Assembly (NCBI GenBank): GCA_028583605.1
Contig: CM053327.1
Location: forward strand, 44,196,559 to 44,260,558
Length of the DNA: 64,000 bases
Source of the DNA: Dastarcus helophoroides
Lineage: Eukaryota > Arthropoda > Insecta > Coleoptera > Bothrideridae
Direction of reading: 5' to 3'
Of this stretch, positions 44,985-55,849 are shown piece after piece (position 1 is the first letter of the stretch; every line of letters begins with the position of its first letter). Position numbers and translations under genes: made by a program. The notes beneath the pieces are model-generated. The model ran no database searches. It saw only the letters and a list, made by a program, of their open reading frames with translations, and had not been told where the DNA came from.

Positions 44985-46467
44985 GCATTAATTATGCTGT
45001 TTGAACAGATTGTCGTGGGATCATTATTCCAAAATAGTTTACGTAGGTATGTCCTGCATTCACGTATCGACAAAAATTACAAGTCACCTGCTATTATCAT
45101 AATGATCATACTGTAAACGTCTAACCGATGATTAATAACGTGCCAATGCTTTATGCGCAACAGGTAGTACATTTTCCGTTAACGTGTTGTTGGCGTGTAT
45201 GTAGCGGATATTATTACTTTTTTCCGGACAAAGCTTTAACTATTCGATTTTAATCTTTGTTCTAGTTAACATTAACGCAAACAGCTGAAGTGACTCATGA
45301 CACTTTTATGGTATTGTTATCGTTACTCAACAACCTACGAGTCTGTAATTCTAATGAAAATATCGATGAAAATTCATTCGCACGAAAGTCAATTCACTAC
45401 GCGCCTGAAAAATGAATAGAATTTTAACAGAGCTGCCACCAAACCGAAATACTGGGCCAATAGTAATGCGTATTTTTTTTTATCGAATCACTCGACGCTT
45501 TAATACTTGTCTGCGTGAGTAATTAAGGAGACACGAGCGTAAGATTCGCACCTTTACCTTGAAAGATTACAACATGATTTTTTATATTGATTCAGGAATG
45601 ATTTTGTATTGAATTACAAAACAAAATTTAATATACCTTTTTTATTTGAACACATCAACGTAGAGCAGCATCAATTCACACAGACAAGAGAGCGAGTTAA
45701 TAAAATCGTGATCAAATAAGGACACGTTTTGCCTACACCGTAAAGCATATCAAGTGAATGTAAAACTATTTCATTTTGTCGTTAATTAAAGCTTTAGCAA
45801 GAAATTCACAAGTGAACGCTTCCGAAAAGTTAAAAAGACTGAAACTTTTAGTACAAATGACTCTTGAGCTAAAATCTCCCCGACAAAAATCGAAGAGCTA
45901 TTCATAAGGCAAACCGTTCGTTCCAAACTTATAAAAACCAATTCTCACTACAGCTTACCCGTCGTAAATTCAATCATATGAGCTTATCGTTCGATATATC
46001 AGAAAAAAATTGGAAACTGCCGAGATACAAATGGAAACCTAAACTGGGGATAAAAAGCACAATCCCATTGAATACAAGACCAACCGAAGTAGTGTCTTTT
46101 TTTTTTACGGCAGCACATCGAAAATGTTTAATTTAGAATTAAATTCTCAACAAAATCGATACCACCATTGTGCGAAAACGTCAAGTCGAGCTAAAAATAA
46201 AAACGGGACACCGTAAAAATGGATATATTTTATTATTAAAGACTTCATTCAGGATTTCTGGTGAATGGCCTGAAATTGCGGAATCTGGGCTTTTGAACCG
46301 AAACTGGGTCAGATATCTAATCCACATGACGTCACGGGCGATGCAGTGACGTCAACTCTATTTACCGTGTTGCTTTGCAAATTTTAACATCCGAATTATC
46401 CGCTCCTCTTTGAGCTTTAATGACACATTTATGAGGGGCAGCTACCGAGCTCCCGACTCATGAAGAT
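44985..46467. other. No gene recognised
   Basis: Apparently single-copy sequence. Two perfect TGACGTCA palindromes lie 20 bp apart (46327-46334 and 46347-46354), immediately before the pogo-like element. No coding frame of note. Confidence 0.4.
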
Positions 46468-46723
46468 TAGGGTAGATGTACCGTTTGTGGCCACTGTTCC
46501 GTTTGTGGCCAGTCTGAGATGTATAGGGATATATTATATATATTATTTTATGATAGCATTTTATAGTGTATTTATAGGGTTTTTGTGTGTGTTGGCTACG
46601 CTGTAAACTTTTCCCTATACTGATTGAAAGTATAGTTTGAGTGATTATTAAAAAAATATCTGGACGCGTGGTGTATCTCACCAAATTATAACTAATTCTT
46701 ATAAGAATCTCGAGAAAGGCCTG

Positions 46724-47092
46724 GTAAGTAAATTAATCATAATTATTGCAAATCTTAATATTCTTTAAAATTTTAAGCTCTATAGTAGCTAGATAACGTA
46801 ATAGTATGTTAAAAAAAAAATAATTTACTTATAATAACATCAAATACTAACAAAATATCCTATGGCCATAAGTGGAACAATAAAAACATGTGATTGCTAT
46901 TTGTGGCCATACCATGGCCACAAATGGTGCATACACTATCCAGTTTTGGCCATAATTTTTACTCATTTAATGTATTTTGCTGCCCAACTGTATGTTATTT
47001 AATAATTAATATTCAAACAATTAAGATAATATTTCGAAATAGAGACTGGAAAAGAAACGTAGTGTTGAAAGATTATTTTTTATCTGTTGCAG
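46724..47092 (+). other. Predicted 5' UTR intron of the pogo-like transposase gene
   Basis: A strong donor GTAAGTA at 46724 and an acceptor TATCTGTTGCAG ending at 47092 lie 6 bp upstream of the start codon. The intron contains three copies of the TGGCCA-type motif. Prediction from splice signals only. Confidence 0.6.
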
Positions 47093-47098
47093 GTTAAA

Positions 47099-48694
47099 AT
47101 GCCATCAAGGAAAAATCAGAAGCCCGTTGAAAAAATTCCAAAATCAACAAAAACTGGTATTCAAAAGGAAAAATCTAAAAGGACATTTTTTAATTACTCA
47201 GAAACTGACTTACAAAAAGCTTTGGAATTAGTGAAGAATGGTTGTGCTATTGCAACGGCGTGTAATCAATATAAAGTCCCAAGAACTACATTACGTAGTA
47301 AACTTCGAGGCAAAGTACCAGAAACTACAGGTCGAGTAGGACCTGAGTCTATACTTGGCCATCATATTGAAGAAAAATTAGAAGAATGGCTATTAGGAAC
47401 CAGCAGAATGGGTTTTCCTATAAATAGAGATTTCTTAATTCATTCAGTGAAACAATTAGTCGACGCAGAAGGTTTAAAAAATCCTTTTAAAAATAATATC
47501 CCGGGAAGAAAGTGGTTTGAAGGATTTCTTAAGAGGCATCCACGTGTGGGTCAAAAAAGGGCTGAACACCTCTGTAAGGCTCGAGCCATCGTCACTGAAT
47601 CTGGTATACGGTCATGGTTCTCTCATATAGCTGAAGAACTGGGAGAAAATATTAAAATCCTTGATGATCCTCGACGAGTATTCGACATGGACGAGACGGG
47701 AGTTCATTTATCACCAAAAGGTGGTCTTGTTTTAGCAGAAAGGGGAAAAGCTGTGTATGATGTTGCTGGAAACGAAAAAGAAAATGTTACTACACTTTTT
47801 AATGTAAACGCTGCCGGAGAATTTGCACCATCACTGACAATTTTCAAGTATGAGCGACTACCTAAGATTTGCGTTGACTCGGCACCCAAAGGTTGGGGGA
47901 TAGGAAAATCCGAGAATGGGTGGATGACTAGTGAATCTTTCTACGAATATTTCACGAATGTTTTCTATCCATTCCTGCTTGAACGCAAAATTCAACTTCC
48001 TGTGATAGTTTTCTTGGATGGCCATGTTTCTCATATGTCCATTCATCTGAGTAAATTTTGTAAGGATAAACAGATTATCCTGTGCTGTTTTCCACCTCAC
48101 TCCACGCATATTTTACAACCATTGGACGTTTCTTTTTTTTTCCTTTGAAGCAAAGATGGAAAAATTTGATAAGAAACTGGCGTATACAAAATGATGGTGT
48201 TGATGTTCAGAAACATAACGTTCCAGCTTTTTTATCTAAACTTATTACTGAAGAAGATTTTACGACTGTCATAAAGAATGGATTTAAAGCTTGCGGTTTA
48301 TGTCCGTTTAATGCGAATTCAGTTGACTATAGCAAGTGTGTCGAAATGAAAGATCGAGAAAACAATCAAAATATTTCTAATGAAATAAATTCGCAAAGAA
48401 CCATGCAGCAAGCCTTATCTCATCAAGAATACATCGAGAGTAAAATAAATCCTGAGCTATTACAACGATTCAAAAATGCCAAAGCTACAGGTATTGATTG
48501 GGAAACTGGTGATAAACACGAGTCATTGTACAATTTTTGGGCCCAGGCTGTTGAAGATGACAAACCGGAAAATGAATTGCAATCCCCACTTTGTCATCCT
48601 CTAGTTCCTGAAAATCCTTCTCCTTTGGCTTCTCATAATGATAATGTTTTCGAATTTCCTTTTCCTGAGTTTGATGCGTCTAATCTTCATGAAG
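47099..48694 (+). pseudogene. pogo-like transposase, exon 1 with frameshift
   Basis: The start at 47099 (MPSRKNQKP) follows the predicted acceptor. In order: a basic N-terminus; a pipsqueak-type helix-turn-helix (SETDLQKALELVKNG to VPRTTLRSKLRGK); a second DNA-binding segment of CENP-B type (PGRKWFEGFLKRHP); and a DDE_1 catalytic domain with D in FDMDETG, D in VFLDGHVSH and D in LQPLD. I count 35 residues between the last two. Just after LQPLDVS a run of nine Ts causes a shift: the frame stops at 48148, while PLKQRWKNL continues in the next frame through KACGLCPFNA to the splice donor at 48695. One more T would restore the frame, so this may be a recent mutation or a sequencing error in a homopolymer. 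Confidence 0.9.
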
Positions 48695-48825
48695 GTGAGT
48701 AAAATTGAAAAAACAGTTAAAAAATAATCTCCCAATGTTGAATTTATTTCAGTGATCTATTCTTTGGATAATTTATAAATTTTTAAATTATATTTTAATT
48801 TGATATTTTTTTTGCACTTTTTTAG

Positions 48826-49400
48826 TCGATGAACTGTTGGATTCCTATCCTTCTGATACTCTTAACCAAATTACCGACTGTGAAGTACCTCTTGCGATTG
48901 AATTTCCTATCCTCGTAGATAATCATAAAAACCCGAATATTGTAATCCCTCCTAGTGATGAAGTTATTCAAGAACCTGTTGTTATGGAAGGTATTATAGA
49001 GCCTGTAGTTGAGGACGTTACTACAACTAATGTTTCTCATTTGAACAGTATTTCAATGCGTCGAAAGTCTTTGGACGAAGTTATTGATGGAATTTGTATG
49101 TGGCCTAAAAAGAAGACTACGACACGAAAACGTAAGGTAGAACATTTACCTTCCGTAATCACAGCTGACAAGTGGATCGAACTAATGGAAGCTAAAGAGA
49201 ATGAGAAAAGCGCAGAAGAAGAAAGAAAGAAGCTTAAAAAAATCGAAAGAGAAGAAAAAAAAGAGCTTAAAAAAATCGAAAGGGAAGAAAATAAGGAAAG
49301 AAGAAAAAAAATTAAAGAAGAAAAATTGGAAGAAAAAGCTAAGAAAAAATTAGCCCCAAAAAAATCAGTTAAACCGCGCAAAAATGCTAAAAAAAATTGA
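48826..49400 (+). CDS. pogo-like transposase, exon 2 (basic coiled-coil tail)
   Basis: The exon follows a TTGCACTTTTTTAG acceptor, and the phase-1 junction gives LHE-VDELLDSYPS without a break. It encodes an acidic region followed by a KKKTTTRKRKVE basic patch, then about 60 residues of Lys/Glu heptad-like repeats (KKLKKIEREE), predicted coiled coil, ending in a basic tail and TGA at 49400. With exon 1 the protein would be about 723 residues, normal for an autonomous pogo relative. Confidence 0.85.
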
Positions 49401-49445
49401 TGATTTTATGTGTATTACTAATTTTTGTGTCTTGTCTAGCTATTT

Positions 49446-49455
49446 AATAAATAAA
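49446..49455 (+). terminator. Overlapping polyadenylation signals of the pogo-like gene
   Basis: Two overlapping AATAAA hexamers lie 46 bp after the stop codon at 49400. Confidence 0.6.
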
Positions 49456-49904
49456 GTGATGCATTGATTGTTAATTAAGATAATATTATTAATAATTCCC
49501 TTCCAGCAAAAAATTTCAGGCACTATGACCAAAACTGGAACAGCAAATGGCCAAAAATAGTGCTTCTATGGCCACTACTGGTGAAATTGGTGTAATTATT
49601 AATTTTAATTAATTTTGCATGACAAATTAAATTTTAAACATTTGGGCTTTTGATATTTTAATTCCTGATAAATTGAAGATTTGATTAATTTATTTTTTCT
49701 TATTAAATATTTAATTTAAATATATTTAAATCTCAATTAAACATACAAAAAAGCTTAAAGTGGCTACAAACGGTACATCTACCCTATACGTTTTGAAAGG
49801 TACTTTAAAGCTCCGATGACTGACAAGCAAACAAAGGTTTTTCGCGAGTCATGATTGCGCAGCTTAGGGGAAGAGGGTTGGACATATTTTTAAATAATCT
49901 AAAT

Positions 49905-50560
49905 TTTGAATCAACGTGAAAACTAAAAAAAGAAAATTTAAAAATTAAAAAAATAAATGTAAACGTTTCGTTTCTAAAACGTTTCGTTTCTAAAACGTTT
50001 CGTTTCTAAAACGTTTCGTTTCTAAAACGTTTCGTTTCTAAAACGTTTCATTTCTAAACAAAAGTTTCGATTTCTCTAGAATTCTTAGTGGAACATCCGA
50101 TTTTATAAGAACTTCGAATTGTATAAGAATTCTGAGTTTGGAGTTAACATTTTTATAAAAAATTGCCCACTTTCATCAAAAACTTGTAATTTTTTTTAAA
50201 TAAATTATAAGATTGTCTAGAATTTCCATTTTTCTTGAAATGTAACTAAAATTGAAATTTCAGATTAGCTTAAACATCTGATTAAAATCGAAGTTTTATT
50301 AACGTCGAAGTTTCAATTTAAAAATTGAAAGTGCACATTTTGACAAACCAGCAAATTTGAAAAAAAAAGTCATAATTTATATAAAACCTGTTTTAAAATT
50401 CCAAGAACAACGACATTTCCAAATTAAGGTTGAAATTTCAAAATAAAAAATAATTATTTTTCGAACAAAGTCGAATTTTTCATTCAGTGTAGAAATTTCG
50501 AAAAAAAAAAGTGAAAAGTCCATAATGCTAAACCAAAATAAAATTTAAAGTGTACTAAGA
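49905..50560. repeat. AT-rich degenerate repeat with a 16-bp minisatellite
   Basis: At about 49965-50058 the unit GTTTCGTTTCTAAAAC repeats about six times with one base change in the last. The surrounding sequence is degenerate GTCGAAATTTC-type repeat as elsewhere in the window. Confidence 0.85.
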
Positions 50561-50574
50561 AGTTCGAAGTGTAT

Positions 50575-50637
50575 ACAACCACCGTACCATGCTGATGAGG
50601 CCAAAGAAGGCCGAAACTAGTCTATGGTTGCGGTTGT
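50575..50637 (+). ncRNA. Hammerhead ribozyme motif, family C unit 1, intact core
   Basis: Stem I: ACAACC (50575-50580) with GGUUGU (50632-50637), an internal loop, then CCAUG (50587-50591) with UAUGG (50623-50627). Core CUGAUGA (50592-50598). Stem II GGCC-AAAGAA-GGCC (50599-50612). GAAA (50613-50616), minimal stem III ACUAGU, and C at 50622 as cleavage position after GU. All conserved hammerhead residues are present, and the internal loop in stem I opposite the stem II loop is where natural hammerheads make tertiary contacts. Activity is inferred, not shown. Confidence 0.85.
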
Positions 50638-51087
50638 ACATATTTTCAATTTTAAGCACGTTTAACTGTTTAATTACAAAACATTTAACTGTTTAATTAC
50701 AGAACATTTAACTGTTTAATTACAGAACATTTAATTGGTCACTTGTCAAAAACTAAATGAAAGTAAGGTCACGCCGAGGACGTTTGTATCTATGGATGTT
50801 GCGATGCAACCCGTGATACAAGCTTTGCCTCATCTACGTGAACTTTGCAATTGCAGTCTAGTTTTCATTAGATTCTAATGAAATTAGATTTCAATTGCAT
50901 CGTAACAAACTCGTATATATTCGTATATACAAGGCTTATTATCTCAGCAGAGAATAATGCTTCAATTAGCATGTGGCGAAAATGTTTGCGTAATAAACAA
51001 TTAAAAGTCAGTTACAAGTCACCCAATGGAAGTTTGCTCTTTTGGATACTTATACGACTGACTAACGGCTTTAAGTTGGAAGTGTAT

Positions 51088-51150
51088 ACAACCACCGTAC
51101 CATACCGATGAGGTCAAGGAAGGCCGAAACTAGTCTATGGTTGCGGTTGT
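51088..51150 (+). ncRNA. Hammerhead motif, family C unit 2, core mutated
   Basis: The same architecture as unit 1, but the core reads CCGAUGA (51105-51111), changing the invariant U4. Stem II is GGUC/GGCC with a G-U pair, and stem I is CCAUA/UAUGG, where a G-U pair has become A-U. Expected to be inactive while keeping the fold. Confidence 0.75.
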
Positions 51151-51553
51151 ACATATTTTCAATTTTAAGCACGTTTAACTGTTTAATTACAGAACATTTA
51201 ATTGGTCATTTGTCAAAAACTAAATGAAAGTAAGGTCACGCCGAGGACGTTTGTATCTATGGATGTTGCGATGCAACCCGTGATACAAGCTTTGCATCAT
51301 CTACGTGAACTTTGCAATTGCAGTCTAATTTTCATTAGATTCTAATGAAATTAGATTTCAATTGCATCGCAACAAACTCGTATATATTCGTATATACAAG
51401 GCTTATTATCTCAGCAGAGAGTAATGCTTCAATTAGCATGTAGCGAAAATGTTTGCGTAATAAACAGTTAAAAGTCAGTTACAGGCCACCCAATGAAGGT
51501 TTGCTCTTTTGGATACTTATACGACTGACTAACGGTTTAAGTTGGAAGTGTAT

Positions 51554-51616
51554 ACAACCACCGTACCATGCAGATGAGGTCAAGGAAGGCCGAAACTAGT
51601 CTATGGTTGCGGTTGT
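51554..51616 (+). ncRNA. Hammerhead motif, family C unit 3, core mutated
   Basis: The core reads CAGAUGA (51571-51577), again changing the U4 position, with stem II GGUC/GGCC, GAAA (51592-51595) and the ACUAGU minimal stem III intact. Confidence 0.75.
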
Positions 51617-52229
51617 ACATATTTTCAATTTTAAGCACGTTTAACTATTTAATTGCAGAACATTTAATTTGTCATTTGTCTAAACTAGATGAAAGTCACG
51701 CCGAGGACGTTTGTATCTATAGCGATGCAACCCGTGATACAAGCTTTGCCTCATCTACGTGAACTTTGCAATTGCAGTCTAGTTTTCATTAGATTCTAAT
51801 GAAATTAGATTTCAATTGCATCGCAACAAAACTTGTATATATTCGTATATACAAGGCTTATTATCTCTCTACTAAGAAGACAAAACTAAATATTTACAAA
51901 ATTATAAATTGTACTGATAGAATATTGAGACTGTATATCTTTCTTTAAAATTAACTATGCAAAGGTTAACAAGCTATTGCATGACAATGGACAATCAGGG
52001 AATTTGTTGAATTTACAAGGAGTTAATACCTAATTCTACAATATCCGAAATCCACAAACCTTGCGTGTGTTTCAAATTCAGATTGTTCCATTTACAGAGT
52101 GCAACCAACGCTTTCCTAAAACACGAAAAGCAGATGATTGGCAGTAAACGGAAACTTTGAATGAGAAATAAGCAGATAAAAAAATAGAGCTTTTACTTCA
52201 CTCAATATATACGGGGGTGGATTGATAAG

Positions 52230-53446
52230 TCCGGTAAAAATGACACAAAGAGTTACTTTTTCGAATGAGTGTCACTTATTTTTCAACCTAATCTCCTTTT
52301 AGAGCTATACACTTAATAAGACGATGCTGGAGCATTTTGATCCCCTCTTTGTAGTAATCTTTTCCAAGGCCCTCAAAATACGCCTTAGTTTCGAAGATAA
52401 CCTCCAAATCCTCCATCTTTTGATGTTTGGAAAAAGGAAGAAATCACTTAAGAGCTAGATGAAGAGAATATGGTGAATGGGGAAGCATTTCGTAACGTGG
52501 CCTTTGCAATGGCGGAAAATGGGCAGGAGCATCATCGTGGTGAAACAGGAGTCTCTTCTTGGCAAAATGAGGCCGTTATTCTCTGATTTCTTGATTTAAC
52601 TGGCCTAAGCGTAATGCTCTCCATTTATTGTTTTCCCTTCTGGAGGAAACCAATTAAGATTGTACCTTTTGCGTCCCAGAAAACTTTGCCTGCTGATGGA
52701 ACCATCTTGGCCTTCTTTGGAGCACTGCCACCAGCTTCCACTTGTTTTGTCTTTATTTTTTTAAAAGTTTAAACCACTCGCAAAGGGTAACCCCATTATG
52801 CTTTCAAAGCACTGCAAGTAGGATGCGGAAAGAGGGATAGATCGCGATGAACCACCTTCTTAATCAAGGATAGGTTGTAATTTTTGGGCAAGATTCCTTT
52901 CGGTAGCAAGTTCCATAACTTGAAAGTTCTGTAGAAAAAAGAGTCTCTGTAGACAAAAGTCCTCCCTGTGTTCTATAGAAAAAAGAGTCTCCGTAGTGGT
53001 GTGTAAAAAGAATCCTTGTTTCAAATACAGTGATGAAATGACGGAAAAACTCATCTGGGTTTCGTTCAAACGGAGGCAAATTAAGACTAGGAAAGTGTCA
53101 CTCTTTCACGTTTTTGGTCAATTGTCTACAAACGCGGCACCCATCTTGCCGAAAGCTTTTTCACATGAAAATGTTCATGCAAAATGTTGGAAATTCGTTC
53201 TTATGAGATATTTACAGTGTTTGCTGTTTCTCTCAACTTTACTCGTCGACCTCCTAATACGATATCGTGGATCTTCGCGATCATTTCTGGAGTGGTTACC
53301 TCCATTGGACGTCCTGAGCCAGGAAGGTCTTGCGTGCTTGTTCTACTAAAAGAAAACTCTATTAACTACTTACGAATCATCTTATGTGACTGAGACGATT
53401 CACCATAATACTTTTCAAGAAATTTGTTCGTTTCCGTGATGGTTTT
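52230..53446 (-). pseudogene. Mariner transposase remnant (mellifera subfamily)
   Basis: The minus strand reads from 53440: NKFLEKYYGES, SGRPMEVTTPEMIAKIHDIV, ARWVPRL and EFFRHF (N-terminal helix-turn-helix half with stops), then resumes beyond the LINE piece with KMVPSAGKVFWDAKGTILI, the RPHFAKKRLLFHHDDAPAH segment with the second catalytic Asp, and the C-terminal YYKEGIKMLQHR and ALKGD. Several stops and the insertion abolish function. Confidence 0.85.
52757..53000 (-). pseudogene. LINE 3' end (copy a, minus strand)
   Basis: On the minus strand: FKLWNLLPK, then NYNLSLIKKVVH and DLSLFPHPT, followed by a short 3' tail containing GGGGTTACCCTTTGCGAGTGG. This is the conserved C-terminus of a non-LTR reverse transcriptase ORF (the RTxLWNxLP...NLxLFKxxVH pattern). 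It is nearly the inverted copy of 53730-53912. Confidence 0.75.
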
Positions 53447-53912
53447 TTCTGCGTGGGTCCAATTCAAAGAAGAGCGATTCGCCTAACTGATGACGAGAGT
53501 TTAAGCGATTCTCTCGAAACACTAGAGCACAGGCGTATGGTTGGTGACTTGTCTCTTTTCTACAAGTACTATCATGGAAGATGCACGCAGGAACTAATAG
53601 GATTAATCCCCCCAAGGGCAAGATTCTTGAGGTGTACTAGACAGTCGGAGACAGGAAATTCCTGTGTGGTCCAGCTTGACACAGTGAGGACGTCTGCCTA
53701 CGGACTCCTTTTTCTATAGAACTTCCAAACTATAGAACGCGTTACCGAAATGAATTTCCCCAAAATTTACAACCTATCCTTGTTTAAGAAGGCGGTTCAT
53801 TACCATTTATCCTTGTTTCCGCATCCTACTCGCTTGAAAAGCATACTACTACTCGCTTTGAAAGCATAACGGGGTTACCCTTTGCGAGTGGATTAAACTT
53901 AAAAAAAAAAGT
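53447..53912 (+). pseudogene. LINE 3' end (copy b, plus strand)
   Basis: The plus strand reads GPIQRRAIRLTDDESLSDSL, LEHRRMVGDLSLFYKYYHGR, LIGLIPPRARFLRCTRQS, then, after a stop near 53719, IYNLSLFKKAVHYHLSLFPH and the same 3' tail as copy a. This is the terminal part of a non-LTR reverse transcriptase ORF; the clade cannot be fixed from this piece. 5'-truncated and inserted in the mariner N-terminus. Confidence 0.85.
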
Positions 53913-54121
53913 AATGCGTTTGTTAAACATTTTAACATTATTTTATTTAAACATTTTAACAGCACCGATTTGTCAGGTCTAAACGATCGACAAAGCAATA
54001 CTAATTTAAATATCAGTATGATATGTGTATGTGTACTTAAAACAATGTCCTTTCCTAACACTTTATAACTTGTATAACAGCTTCATTCATTTTTACCGGA
54101 TTTATCAATCTACTTTCTTAA

Positions 54122-55395
54122 CCAACGTTTACTGTAGAAAATGTATTTAAATATGCTTACCCAATCACCAGGTATTTATTATACTTAGCTCTTTAAAAAC
54201 GCCAACATTATTATGTAATTTTTAAGTCACAAAAGCATTACCTGTTAAGACTTGGCAACGATTTTAAATAACTTCCTGTACAAAATTAATTGACCACCAC
54301 ATATTTGTAATTTAATACAAGGTTATGGTATCTTTTACTTTGCTAATGGTTCTACAATTAGGCTTTGCTATTTTGGGAATTTAATAGTAAGTTATTTGGT
54401 GATAATTTGTTTGAAAATGACACTTCTCAATTTTAAAGAATGTTGATTCAGTTAACAGGTGCCATATTTATTAATTATTAAGGCAATAACTACCAATTTG
54501 GGAGTTTCAACTTTTATTAACCTTCAAGTGTGGACAAGGGGTCTCAGATTGTGATTTTTGAGAATCGTGACATCTCGTTGTCGCCCCAGCCTCTCAGTAG
54601 CTTCGAATTTAATCACCAAAAAGCCTATGTATGAAGTTATGTATTCGGTGCGTTTTATACAGATAAGGAAAAATTTTCATTGTCCATGTTAAAACTAAGA
54701 ATTGTCCCTTTCATAGTTTTCTACGGTCGCTGAACGTTTTCCCCCACTTCGACGCATCATGCTCGTATCTTTCAGTTGAGATGTTGGAAAAAAAAACTCG
54801 TCGAGAGTTTTACAACAGACTTAAATATCGTTTAGCACAGTCCGGCGGCCCATTTGAACTCCTTACATTGTAATGTTTAGAGTTATTATGTTATATTCTG
54901 TATTAGAATTATTAATTTTGTTTAAAAAATCTCGTTTATTTTGGTTATCAAAGAATATCAGTTTTATTTTGCCTCAGACGTTGATTAAATCGACGGACTA
55001 AAAGAACAAACAGCATGTGGGACGCAAATTTTATTAAAAATTGTTGCCTACCATAAGTAACCCCGTAACAAAGCACGTTAGAAGCTATGATGTATTACTG
55101 AAATCTCCACCAGCACTGATCGCTTCGCTCTGCGTTGAATTGTTTACACCGGTGTAGGAGAATACAAGGCGCCGCCCATCTATCCCACTATTAGCTCTGA
55201 ATGTTAATTCTCTCTTTAACATTCTCCCCATGGACAGTGTTTGACTTTCCTGATGTGTATAAGCAAATGGCTATTCAAAATTTTGGCTGGGTCTGTGAAA
55301 CCCCCTGTCCACATTTCTTATAGAGGGAATATTAAAAAAAAGATATCCAATTCCTAACACCCCCACTTTGTTCAATTTTACAAATTAAAATGATG
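54122..55395. other. No gene recognised
   Basis: AT-rich, apparently single-copy sequence without coding frames or repeats that I can identify. Confidence 0.4.
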
Positions 55396-55498
55396 ATGAT
55401 TATAGACGATGGTTTGGTTATCGAAACGCGTTAAAGCAACCTCTGTTGTGTTTTTTAATCTTTCTTGGTTTCAGAGGACAAGATTTACAATTCAAGTT
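55396..55498 (+). repeat. Family B foldback, right half only
   Basis: It keeps a weak stem II (GAUGGU/GUUAUC with G-U pairs), GAAACGCGUUAAAGC and the outer arm through GGTTTCAGAGGACAAG. The left arm and the CUGAAGA core are missing. Confidence 0.7.
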
Positions 55499-55639
55499 AA
55501 AATATATTATGCTCACAAGTCACAAGACCAAATAAGGTTTTCTTCTTTATAGCTTCGATGCATCACAATAACAAATCGATGTTGATAAAAAAGCATAGAG
55601 TTGTATGTTATTATTGATGCTATCAAAGGTTTATAAAAC

Positions 55640-55848
55640 CGACAAGTATTCAGTTTACCCAAGCTGCGTTCAATTTACCCAAGCAGCTGACGCACGTGCT
55701 AGGAGATGGTCGCCAAAGTCTTATTTCTCAATTTGAGTAATGGCAATACCTGCGTAATGAATATAAACAATTCCAAATAAAACATATCATAGCAGCAGCA
55801 AAAAATGGCAAATTACCAGGTACAGATGGAATGTATGTAACAGTCCAT
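55640..55848 (+). pseudogene. Possible short reverse-transcriptase fragment
   Basis: The frame reads EYKQFQIKHIIAAAKNGKLP followed by GTDGM. The NGKxPGxDG pattern is typical of the region before reverse transcriptase motif 1 in non-LTR and Penelope-like elements. It is interrupted and too short to assign. Confidence 0.35.
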
Positions 55849-55849
55849 T

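Larger units (their letters stand above)
46470..49784 (+). mobile_element. Nearly complete pogo-superfamily transposon
   Basis: Inverted ends GGGTAGATGTACCGTTTGTG (left) and the same with one difference at the right end are flanked by TA (46468-46469 and 49785-49786). Several TGGCCA-containing motifs lie near both ends, likely transposase-binding sites. The single gene has a 5' UTR intron (46724-47092), a coding intron (48695-48825) and polyadenylation signals AATAAA at 49446 and 49450. The only visible lesion is one frameshift in a T-run. Confidence 0.9.
50567..51867 (+). repeat. Family C tandem repeat with hammerhead ribozymes (three units)
   Basis: Three head-to-tail units begin with AAGTGTATACAACCACCG at 50567, 51080 and 51546; lengths 513, 466 and about 320 bp (the last truncated). 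The first is longer because of an internal ~23-bp repeat (CATTTAACTGTTTAATTACA). Each unit carries one hammerhead-like motif at its 5' end. The layout matches tandem retrozymes or pseudo-LTRs of Penelope-like elements, but no reverse transcriptase is present. Confidence 0.9.
52212..54119 (-). mobile_element. Mellifera-type mariner interrupted by two LINE fragments
   Basis: Ends GGTGGATTGATAAGTCCGG (left) and AGTAGATTGATAAATCCGG (right read inward) with TA flanks near 52210 and 54120. The transposase runs on the minus strand in pieces (53446-53010 and 52756-52230), interrupted by one LINE 3' end on the minus strand (about 53000-52757) and another on the plus strand (about 53447-53912). The region 53913-54119 is the 5' UTR side. 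Confidence 0.85.

Noticed and set aside
46327..46354. Two TGACGTCA (CRE-like) palindromes
   Set aside because: Copies also occur inside the AT-rich repeats at 144 and 713, and no gene start is nearby, so a regulatory role is unsupported.
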